Below the pieces are notes generated by a model. It worked only from the letters and a program-made list of their open reading frames with translations, made no database searches and was not told the origin of the DNA. From the NCBI GenBank assembly GCA_944384745.1, contig CALWUO010000021.1, positions 1-32,036 on the forward strand: 32,036 bases of DNA. The letters run 5' to 3'. This stretch comes from an uncultured Butyricicoccus sp. GTDB lineage: Bacteria; Bacillota; Clostridia; Oscillospirales; Butyricicoccaceae. A program made the position numbers and the translations under genes. This document shows, piece by piece, positions 8,490-15,134 of the stretch (position 1 is the first letter of the stretch; the number at the start of each line of letters is the position of its first letter).

Positions 8490-9407
8490 ATGACATATGG
8501 TTTTGCACTTTTCCCTGGTCAGGGTGCTCAGCATGAGGGTATGGGCAAGGAAGTTTATGAAGGAAGCAAGGCAGCTCGTGAGGTTTTTGAATGTGCATCA
8601 GACACAGCAGGGCTTGATGTAGCTAAACTTTGTTTTGAAAGCAGTATGGAGGAACTTTCCAAAACCGTTAACTCCCAAATTGCAATTTTCACCCATTCCA
8701 TGGCGGCTTATGCTGCATTAAAAGAAGCGGGAGTTAGTTTCTCTGCTTGTGCTGGTTTCTCCCTTGGTGAATACACCGCACTTGCAGCCTCTGGCATCGT
8801 TTCACTTGAAGATGGAATAAAAATTGTTCGTAAACGTGGTCAAGTTATGCAAAAGGCGGCAGACTCAATGGATAGCGGTATGGCGGCTATTTTAGGACTT
8901 GAGGACGAAGTAGTAGAAAAAGCATGTTCTGAGGTTACAAGTGGTGTTGTTATCCCTGTAAACTATAACTGTCCTAATCAGCTTGTAATTGCGGGCGAAC
9001 GTCAAGCACTAAATGACGCTATTGAGCTTTGTAAAGCCGCAGGTGCAAGAAGAGCACTTCCACTTGCTGTCAGTGGTGCATTCCACACGCCACTTTTAAA
9101 GGAAGCCGCAGCAGAACTGCGTGAATTTTTATCAGATATTAAATTTAATGAGCCAAACATGCCTGTTTATACAAATGTAACTGGTGATATTTTAAAAACA
9201 GACAATATGCCTGCACACCTAGAACAGCATATGATTTCACCTGTTCGCTGGAAAACACTTATGGCAAATGGTATAAAATCTGGGCTTAAAACAGGGTGTG
9301 AAATCGGAACTGGTAAAACCTTGATTGGTTTTGCTAAAAAAATCGACAAAGAACTTTCTATTTTACCTGTTGAAACCATGGAAAATGTGGAAAGTGCAGC
9401 AAAATAA
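8490..9407 (+). CDS. fabD: Malonyl-CoA:ACP malonyltransferase
   Basis: Transfers malonyl from CoA to ACP, feeding FabH and FabF. The roughly 305-residue protein has LFPGQGAQ at the N-terminus and the nucleophile Ser91 in GFSLGEYTAL. Arg116 is the malonyl-binding residue and His199 in SGAFHTPLL is catalytic. The ATG at 8490 is chosen because AGGAGG lies 9 bp upstream; a TTG at 8484 is only 3 bp from it. It is divergent from the rest of the fab genes, whereas in most clostridial clusters it sits between fabK and fabG. Confidence 0.95.
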   Translation: MTYGFALFPGQGAQHEGMGKEVYEGSKAAREVFECASDTAGLDVAKLCFESSMEELSKTVNSQIAIFTHSMAAYAALKEAGVSFSACAGFSLGEYTALAASGIVSLEDGIKIVRKRGQVMQKAADSMDSGMAAILGLEDEVVEKACSEVTSGVVIPVNYNCPNQLVIAGERQALNDAIELCKAAGARRALPLAVSGAFHTPLLKEAAAELREFLSDIKFNEPNMPVYTNVTGDILKTDNMPAHLEQHMISPVRWKTLMANGIKSGLKTGCEIGTGKTLIGFAKKIDKELSILPVETMENVESAAK

Positions 9408-9417
9408 AACCTTTTCT

Positions 9418-9447
9418 TTGACTTGTATATAATCATCGTGATATACT
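9418..9447 (+). promoter_or_regulatory. Candidate promoter of the DEAD-box helicase gene
   Basis: TTGACT (9418-9423), an 18 bp spacer and TATACT (9442-9447). The predicted start near 9454 leaves a leader of about 115 bases that contains the hairpin at 9476-9502. Confidence 0.5.
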
Positions 9448-9475
9448 TATTTGGTGCATTTCAAGTCATTATACA

Positions 9476-9502
9476 ACGCAGGGACGCACATTATCCCTGC
9501 GT
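9476..9502 (+). terminator. Hairpin: fabD terminator or helicase leader attenuator
   Basis: Perfect 9 bp stem ACGCAGGGA/TCCCTGCGT with a 9-base loop, followed by TTATTTATTT. It lies 68 bases after the fabD stop and could end that transcript. It also lies downstream of the candidate promoter at 9418, so it may act in the helicase leader. The T-tract is interrupted by A residues. Confidence 0.65.
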
Positions 9503-9568
9503 TTATTTATTTAATAAATATCTAAGTGGCACAAATATGTGTCGCTTTTAATTTCTAGGAGGTTTCAT

Positions 9569-11308
9569 TTGAGTATTACGACATTTTCTGACTTAAACCT
9601 TTCTGAGCCTATTTTGCGTGCTTTAAAAGACATGGGATTTTCTGCCCCAACTGAGATACAGGCTCGTGCAATTCCTGCAATTTTAGCAGGTCCAGATGTG
9701 ATTGGAAAAAGTCACACAGGCACAGGCAAAACTGTGGCTTTTGGTGTGCCAAGTGTTATGTGCACTGAACCAACTGGTGAAACACAGGTTTTAATCCTAT
9801 GCCCAACTCGTGAGCTTGCACAACAGGCAGAGGGCGAAATACGTAAAATTTGCAAATACCTAGAGGGTATTAGAGTATTGGCGGTTTATGGCGGTGACCC
9901 AATAACAAGCCAAATCAGACAATTAAAGCGTGGAATTGAAATTGTAGTCGGCACTCCAGGGAGAGTTATGGATTTAATGCGACGTCATGCATTAGACCTT
10001 GCAGCACTAAAAATTGCTGTGCTTGATGAAGCAGATGAAATGTTAAATATGGGCTTTAGAGAGGACATAGAAACAATTTTACAGTCCACACCTAATGAAC
10101 GCCAAACCATTCTATTTTCTGCAACCATGCCACCAGAAATTATGGAAATCACAGGCGAATATCAGAAAGACCCTGTGCTTATCGAAGCAGGCAGTCAGAC
10201 CGAACGCACAATGGACACAATAAAACAGTATTATTCTGAAGTGCCTAGAGGTGAAAAAGAGAGAGCTTTAACACTTTTACTTCATTCACACCAGCCAAAA
10301 CTATCTATAATTTTCTGTAATACTAAAAAAATGGTTGATGAGCTTGTAAGATATCTAGGTGAACATGGTTTTCAAGCGTCTGCACTTCATGGCGATATGA
10401 AACAGGACATGCGTACTGCTGTTATGAATAGCTTTAAATCTGGTAGGACACCTATACTTATTGCTACCGATGTAGCCGCAAGAGGTATTGACGTTGACGA
10501 TGTAGACACCGTTTATAACTTTGATATCCCTCAAGATTTTGAATATTATATTCATAGAATTGGTCGTACAGGTCGTGCAGGTAGAAGTGGCTGTTCATAT
10601 ACTCTTATAGACGGGCCAAGACAAGCGGCTGTTATACGCAGTATTGAACGCTTTACAAAGGCTAAAATTGAAAGATTGCCACTTCCAGATTATCAAACCA
10701 TTGCAAATCAACGCAGTCAAACTTTAGGCGATATAATCGAGGGTGTGTTACTTGAAAAAACAAATGGTCAAGAACAACGTTTTTGTGTTCATTCTATTCT
10801 TGAAAAACTAGGTCAAAGTGGCTATTCACATGAACAAATTGCTGAAGCTGCACTTGAACATTTATTAACTCAAGAAATGGCAAGAATTCCTGAGGTTAAA
10901 GCACCAAAGGCACAAAAACCACTTGTAGCACTTAAAGAGGGTTGTGTGCGTTTAAGAGTTTCTGTTGGTAGAAATCAAAAAGTTGCACCTAATCATATTG
11001 TTGCAGCGATTGCAGAAGGCACTGGAATTTCTGGAAAAAGAATAGGTAAAATCCAATGTTTTGGGGATTATTCTCTTGTAGAAGTACCTGAAGAATTATC
11101 AAAACGCATAGTTAAAGATATGGTAGGAATGCCTGTTGGTGGATTTAATGCTGATATACGAATGTATCAGGAAGGCTCAAGACATTCTTCCAAAAAATCA
11201 TCACAAACGGGTAGAAATCATCATAGAAATGGCCATAGAACACCACCTAGCCATGGTCATGGACGTGGAAAAGGCAATAAACACTCAAAAAGTGGTCGCA
11301 AACGCTGA
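9569..11308 (+). CDS. deaD: DEAD-box ATP-dependent RNA helicase with DbpA-type RNA-binding domain
   Basis: ATP-driven remodelling of RNA duplexes, probably in ribosome assembly, RNA decay or cold adaptation. The protein is about 579 residues from a TTG start, with AGGAGG 6 bp upstream. It carries the Q motif near residue 23-30, motif I TGTGKT (about 50-55), PTRELA, GTPGR, DEAD at about 153-156, SAT (184-186), ATDVAARGID and HRIGRTGRAG. After the helicase core there is a linker. A DbpA/CsdA-like RRM follows at roughly 445-520 (VRLRVSVGRNQKV to SLVEVPEE). The tail is rich in Lys, Arg, His and Gly, suited to RNA contact. It is a CshA/DeaD relative; the exact subfamily is not certain. Confidence 0.9.
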   Translation: MSITTFSDLNLSEPILRALKDMGFSAPTEIQARAIPAILAGPDVIGKSHTGTGKTVAFGVPSVMCTEPTGETQVLILCPTRELAQQAEGEIRKICKYLEGIRVLAVYGGDPITSQIRQLKRGIEIVVGTPGRVMDLMRRHALDLAALKIAVLDEADEMLNMGFREDIETILQSTPNERQTILFSATMPPEIMEITGEYQKDPVLIEAGSQTERTMDTIKQYYSEVPRGEKERALTLLLHSHQPKLSIIFCNTKKMVDELVRYLGEHGFQASALHGDMKQDMRTAVMNSFKSGRTPILIATDVAARGIDVDDVDTVYNFDIPQDFEYYIHRIGRTGRAGRSGCSYTLIDGPRQAAVIRSIERFTKAKIERLPLPDYQTIANQRSQTLGDIIEGVLLEKTNGQEQRFCVHSILEKLGQSGYSHEQIAEAALEHLLTQEMARIPEVKAPKAQKPLVALKEGCVRLRVSVGRNQKVAPNHIVAAIAEGTGISGKRIGKIQCFGDYSLVEVPEELSKRIVKDMVGMPVGGFNADIRMYQEGSRHSSKKSSQTGRNHHRNGHRTPPSHGHGRGKGNKHSKSGRKR

Positions 11309-11310
11309 AA

Positions 11311-11336
11311 AAGGTCTGGGGACAATCCCAGACCTT
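11311..11336. terminator. Bidirectional terminator between deaD and cbiB
   Basis: Perfect 10 bp stem AAGGTCTGGG/CCCAGACCTT with a 6-base loop, 3 bases after the helicase stop. It is followed by TATTTTTTAT on the plus strand. On the minus strand the tail is TTTTTCAGC, so it can also end the converging cbiB transcript. Confidence 0.85.
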
Positions 11337-11342
11337 TATTTT

Positions 11343-12305
11343 TTATATGCTTGTGCCTGTGAGTGCAAGTTTAATTGCTATTCCCAAAAGAATAACAAAA
11401 ACACTTGTAGCTGTCATTAAGTCGGACGCTCTTTCTATATCGGTTGACACTATTTGTCTATCATCATCACCAATAGTTGGTTTTTTAACATATTGACCGA
11501 AATATTTAGCATCTCCACCAAGTTGTATATGAAGTGCTCCTGCACAAACAGACTCAGTCTGTGCAGAATTTGGGCTTTTATGATTAAATCTATCACGCTG
11601 AAAAATTCTTCTAGCATTTACTGTATCATATTTAAGCATACCAGCCGCTGCCATCATACAAACAGCCGCTATTCTTGCAGGTAAAAAATTAAATATATCG
11701 TCCATTTTAGCCGAAAACCAGCCTAAATATTGATATTTTTCATTTTTATAACCAACCATAGAGTCAAGAGTATTTACAGCTTTATATAAAAATCCAAGTG
11801 GAGCACCACCTATCAACATAAAAATAAATGGTGCAACAACTCCATCTGTTGTATTTTCGGCTATTGTTTCAACCGTAGCTTTTATAACTCCCTCTTTTGA
11901 TAGTTCGCTTGTATCACGTCCAACATAACGTGATATTGCTTTTCTGCCATCTTCAAGCGATTTTTTAAGCTCTTTTCTTACATATCTACCCGCATCTGCC
12001 AAACATTTTCTTGCAAAAATCTGATAGCAAAATATAACATTTACCACAAAATGTATCCAAGGGTGTATGCGGAATAAAAATTCCAAAATAATATAAGGAA
12101 CTAAATAGCTTATACTACAAACGATTATCCAAAGTAAAATTCCAGCGAAACGCTGACCAGATTTAGATAATGGCAGCCTTCTAAAAAATTTATCTATTTT
12201 AGAAATTATAGCACCAATAGTGCAAACAGGGTGCCACATACCTTCGGGGTCACCTATAAGACTATCAAGGAAAAAACCCAAAATTATAGCTAGAACAAGC
12301 ATCAT
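11343..12305 (-). CDS. cbiB: Adenosylcobinamide-phosphate synthase
   Basis: Membrane enzyme of cobalamin synthesis that attaches the aminopropanol side chain (or its phosphate) to adenosylcobyric acid. The 320-residue polytopic protein begins LAIILGFFLDSLIGDP followed by WHPVCTIG, the family signature. It has KATVETIAENTTDG and FLYKAVNTLDSMVGY in the middle, all typical of CbiB/CobD. GGGGGTGA precedes the ATG. It is 24 bp after cbiET and co-transcribed. The rest of the pathway is not in this window. Confidence 0.93.
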   Translation of the reverse strand: MMLVLAIILGFFLDSLIGDPEGMWHPVCTIGAIISKIDKFFRRLPLSKSGQRFAGILLWIIVCSISYLVPYIILEFLFRIHPWIHFVVNVIFCYQIFARKCLADAGRYVRKELKKSLEDGRKAISRYVGRDTSELSKEGVIKATVETIAENTTDGVVAPFIFMLIGGAPLGFLYKAVNTLDSMVGYKNEKYQYLGWFSAKMDDIFNFLPARIAAVCMMAAAGMLKYDTVNARRIFQRDRFNHKSPNSAQTESVCAGALHIQLGGDAKYFGQYVKKPTIGDDDRQIVSTDIERASDLMTATSVFVILLGIAIKLALTGTSI

Positions 12306-12329
12306 AATAAATTCACCCCCACAGGTAAA

Positions 12330-13523
12330 TTAAACTTTAGCTCTACCATAAATTAAATAAATTGGATTATTGCTTGCAAACTCGGTTGTATCATTTATTC
12401 TATGTCCACGGATTGAGTGAATTTGAATTATATTTTGTTCTTCAAAGCTCTTTATTGCATTTTTAGCTTCTAAAAGTGTTTCAAGGGATACAGCAGAAAT
12501 AATAACTTTTATTTTAGGATTTTTATTTAATAATTTTTTTATTATTTGTTTCATTTCTCCCTCACTTCCGCCTATAAAAGCGGCATCTGGTACAGGCAAT
12601 TTGTCAATAATACTTGCGGCTTGTCCTTCAAATGGCAATATATTAAAGCTACCCAAGTTTTTGCGATTTTTTTCTATAAGTTCAATAGCTTCTTTTTTTC
12701 GCTCAACAGCATAAACCATACCATTATAAACTTTTCTTGCCATTTCTAAAGATATAGAACCAGTTCCCGCCCCTATGTCATAGACAATATCTGATGGATT
12801 TAAATTTAACATTTTGATAGCTGTCCAACGGGCTTCTTGTTTTGTCATTGGAACATTAGCACGTTCTATTTCAGCATCTAAAACAGATAAATTACGATTA
12901 GCAGCATTAGGATTTAAAATAAGCATAACTGATAAATCGGCAAAAGTTTGTTGAGATAGATTTGCAGCCGTATCTGTTAAAATTCTCTCTGATTTAGAGC
13001 CTATATTTTCACCTATTGACACAATTATATCACCAAGCCCAGCAGCGGATAATGTTTGACACAATTTCTGTGCATTTTGTTCTCCACCAGTTAGAGCAAT
13101 TACTTTTTTATTGTAGCTAACCGCACCAAGTAGACTTCCCTTTCTACCATGTAAACTAAGCCAGAAAGCGTCTTGATAGCTTATACCAAATTTTGAACAT
13201 AACATCTGCATGCTATTTAGTCCACAAATCATTTTAACTTTGCCATGTTCTTTAAGTTTATCATTCAAGCTACTTGCAACACTAAAAAATCCTGTGTCAC
13301 CAGAAACCAAAATTCCTATATTTTGTTCTTTTATTGCTATTGCAGTCTTTGCTAGATTAGCTGTATCACAAATTTTAATTTTTGCAATAGATGATAAATC
13401 TTTTGCTAAGCGTTCAGTTGAAACAAGAGCATCGCATAATTTTATAGTATCTAAAGCTTCTCTTGTAAGCCCGTCAGGCTGTCCACTGCCCGCACCAATA
13501 ATGGAAAATACACGTTTTTTCAT
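12330..13523 (-). CDS. cbiET: Fused precorrin/cobalt-precorrin methyltransferase-decarboxylase (CbiE-CbiT)
   Basis: The fusion carries out the C5 and C15 methylations and the C12 decarboxylation in corrin ring synthesis. The 397-residue protein has an N-terminal tetrapyrrole methylase domain (CbiE, about 1-200, with SIIGAGSGQPDGLT and LVSGDTGFFS). A class I SAM methyltransferase follows (CbiT, about 210-397, with MTKQEARW and the SAM loop DIGAGTGSISLEMA). The domain order matches CobL of the aerobic route. Oxygen dependence cannot be judged from this gene alone, and the anaerobic route is expected for a Clostridium relative. The ATG is 57 bp after the tRNA-Cys terminator. No clear promoter and no cobalamin riboswitch are seen in that gap. 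Confidence 0.9.
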   Translation of the reverse strand: MKKRVFSIIGAGSGQPDGLTREALDTIKLCDALVSTERLAKDLSSIAKIKICDTANLAKTAIAIKEQNIGILVSGDTGFFSVASSLNDKLKEHGKVKMICGLNSMQMLCSKFGISYQDAFWLSLHGRKGSLLGAVSYNKKVIALTGGEQNAQKLCQTLSAAGLGDIIVSIGENIGSKSERILTDTAANLSQQTFADLSVMLILNPNAANRNLSVLDAEIERANVPMTKQEARWTAIKMLNLNPSDIVYDIGAGTGSISLEMARKVYNGMVYAVERKKEAIELIEKNRKNLGSFNILPFEGQAASIIDKLPVPDAAFIGGSEGEMKQIIKKLLNKNPKIKVIISAVSLETLLEAKNAIKSFEEQNIIQIHSIRGHRINDTTEFASNNPIYLIYGRAKV

Positions 13524-13580
13524 AAACGCACTCGCCTACCTTTCTAAATTTGCCCCACAAAAATAAAAAATAATGAAAAA

Positions 13581-13608
13581 ATGCCGTCGGAACTATATCC
13601 GACGGCAT
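13581..13608 (-). terminator. Terminator of tRNA-Cys
   Basis: Perfect 10 bp GC-rich stem ATGCCGTCGG/CCGACGGCAT with an 8-base loop. On the minus strand it is followed by TTTTTTCATT, 8 bases after the tRNA 3' end. It would also limit read-through into cbiET. Confidence 0.9.
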
Positions 13609-13616
13609 TGACGCTC

Positions 13617-13690
13617 TGGAGGTACCACTCAGAATCGAACTGAGGATCAGGGAGTTGCAGTCCCACGCCTTACCGCTTGGCTATGGTACC
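13617..13690 (-). tRNA. tRNA-Cys (anticodon GCA)
   Basis: 74 bases including an encoded CCA. The acceptor stem is GGTACCA/TGGTACC with discriminator T. The D arm is GCC...GGC with the loop containing GCGGTA. The anticodon loop is CTGCAAC with GCA, and the T arm is CTCAG/CTGAG with TTCGATT. The first anticodon-stem pair appears to be a T-T mismatch. It has its own strong promoter and terminator. Confidence 0.95.
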
Positions 13691-13706
13691 GTATCAGTGC
13701 CTTTAT

Positions 13707-13735
13707 AGTATAACCATTTAATCGAGTTTTGTCAA
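13707..13735 (-). promoter_or_regulatory. Promoter of tRNA-Cys
   Basis: TTGACA (13730-13735), 17 bp, TATACT (13707-13712) on the minus strand, ending 16 bases before the mature tRNA 5' end. Near-consensus sigma-A promoter. Confidence 0.85.
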
Positions 13736-13773
13736 TTATTTTTTTATATTTTTTAAAAAAATATTTTTTGTGC

Positions 13774-13802
13774 TTGAAATTTTTATATATACATGTTATA
13801 TA
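13774..13802 (+). promoter_or_regulatory. Promoter of the pheST leader
   Basis: TTGAAA (13774-13779), 17 bp, TATATA (13797-13802) in a very AT-rich stretch. The predicted start near 13809 falls just before stem I of the T-box leader. Confidence 0.65.
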
Positions 13803-13808
13803 TAAATA

Positions 13809-14071
13809 TATGTTTATATGTCATCTGCGATGAGCAGGAAAAGTAATGTATTTTTTCTTTGTCAGAGATTGGCAGTCATCGGCTGGAAACTGCCTCAAAG
13901 TTAAATATATGAAGTTCACCTGTGAGCAGACACACTGAATTTTTTAGTAGGTGTGTCCGTTTTGCCTGCGTTACAAGGCTTTTTAAGTGCATTATGTTTT
14001 CTTGCATAATGAACATAGGTGGTACCACGGAAATTTCGGTTTTCGTCCTATATAGGGCGAAGACCTTTTTT
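13809..14071 (+). promoter_or_regulatory. T-box riboswitch controlling pheST (Phe specifier)
   Basis: This leader should read through only when uncharged tRNA-Phe binds. The specifier in stem I is TTC at 13915-13917 (GAAGTTCACC), a Phe codon. The T-box sequence AGGTGGTACCACGG is at 14017-14030. Its TGGT (14020-14023) can pair with the ACCA end of tRNA-Phe. The antiterminator pairs ATAGG (14015-14019) with CCTAT (14047-14051). The competing terminator is a 12 bp stem (14038-14049 with 14054-14065) followed by TTTTTT. The two structures share bases 14047-14049 and so exclude each other. The 5' boundary is approximate. Confidence 0.92.
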
Positions 14072-14095
14072 ATTATTTTAAGGAGTGTTAAAAAT

Positions 14096-15115
14096 ATGAA
14101 ACAACAGCTGGAAGCGATTCTTTCAAATGCAAAGAACGAACTCAGCGAAACCCAAAATGCCCGTGAACTTGACGCTGTTCGTGTAAAGTATCTGGGTAAA
14201 AAGGGCGAACTGACTGCAATTTTAAAAGGTATGAAGAATGTTGCACCAGAGGAGCGTCCTGTAATTGGTCAACTAGTAAATGATGTTCGTGCAGAACTTG
14301 AAGCGGCTCTTGAAAAGCAAGGCGAAAAACTTGAGCAATCTGCCCTTGAAGAAAAGCTAAAGAGTGAAACTTTAGACGTTACAATGCCTGCTGAAGAAAT
14401 AACATTAGGTCATAAACACCCGCTATCTGTTGTACTTGATGAAATCAAAGATATTTTTATCGGTCTTGGTTTCCAAATTGCAGAAGGCCCTGAAGTTGAA
14501 TATGACCATTACAACTTTGAAGCATTAAATATTCCTAAAGAACACCCTGCTCGTGATACTCAGGATACTTTCTATATCTCTGATAATGTTGTACTTCGTA
14601 CACAGACTTCACCTGTACAAGTTCGTGTTATGGAAAACCAAAAGCCTCCAATTAGAATTATTGCCCCTGGACGTGTATTCCGTTCTGATGCGGTTGATGC
14701 TACTCATTCCCCTCTATTCCATCAAATTGAGGGTCTTGTAGTTGATAAAAATATTACTATGAGCGATTTAAAGGGCATTTTAGAATTATTTGCAAAACGT
14801 CTTTATGGTGAAGATACCGTGGTTCGTTTCCGTCCACACCATTTCCCATTTACTGAACCATCTGCTGAAATGGATATACAGTGTTATCAATGTCACGGTG
14901 AGGGCTGTCGCCTGTGTAAGGGTGAAGGCTGGATTGAAATTCTCGGCTGCGGTATGGTACACCCTAAGGTTCTTGAAACCTGTAATATTGACCCAGAAGT
15001 TTATTCTGGTTATGCTTTCGGTATCGGTCTTGAGCGTACTGTTATGGGACGATTTAAGATTGATGACATTCGTCTATTCTATGAAAATGATGTACGTTTC
15101 CTACATCAGTTTTAA
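14096..15115 (+). CDS. pheS: Phenylalanyl-tRNA synthetase alpha subunit
   Basis: Catalytic subunit of the heterotetrameric PheRS, which charges tRNA-Phe. The 339-residue protein has the usual length. It has an N-terminal coiled-coil tRNA-binding arm (about 1-90), then the class II core with [13 protein letters not shown] (motif 2), the C..C..GC cysteine cluster before [13 protein letters not shown], and motif 3 [10 protein letters not shown]. The ATG at 14096 follows AAGGAGTG and starts where PheS homologues start. The frame stays open upstream to 13922, but that part is the T-box leader and not protein. Confidence 0.97.
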   Translation: MKQQLEAILSNAKNELSETQNARELDAVRVKYLGKKGELTAILKGMKNVAPEERPVIGQLVNDVRAELEAALEKQGEKLEQSALEEKLKSETLDVTMPAEEITLGHKHPLSVVLDEIKDIFIGLGFQIAEGPEVEYDHYNFEALNIPKEHPARDTQDTFYISDNVVLRTQTSPVQVRVMENQKPPIRIIAPGRVFRSDAVDATHSPLFHQIEGLVVDKNITMSDLKGILELFAKRLYGEDTVVRFRPHHFPFTEPSAEMDIQCYQCHGEGCRLCKGEGWIEILGCGMVHPKVLETCNIDPEVYSGYAFGIGLERTVMGRFKIDDIRLFYENDVRFLHQF

Positions 15116-15134
15116 TTTAGGAGGGTTATAAACA

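Noticed and set aside
13524..13616. Cobalamin riboswitch upstream of cbiET
   Set aside because: Only 57 bp lie between the tRNA terminator and the start, too short for a B12 riboswitch, and no B12-box-like sequence was seen.
13922..14095. N-terminal extension of pheS
   Set aside because: It overlaps the T-box specifier, antiterminator and terminator. The ATG at 14096 has a good ribosome-binding site and matches PheS length.
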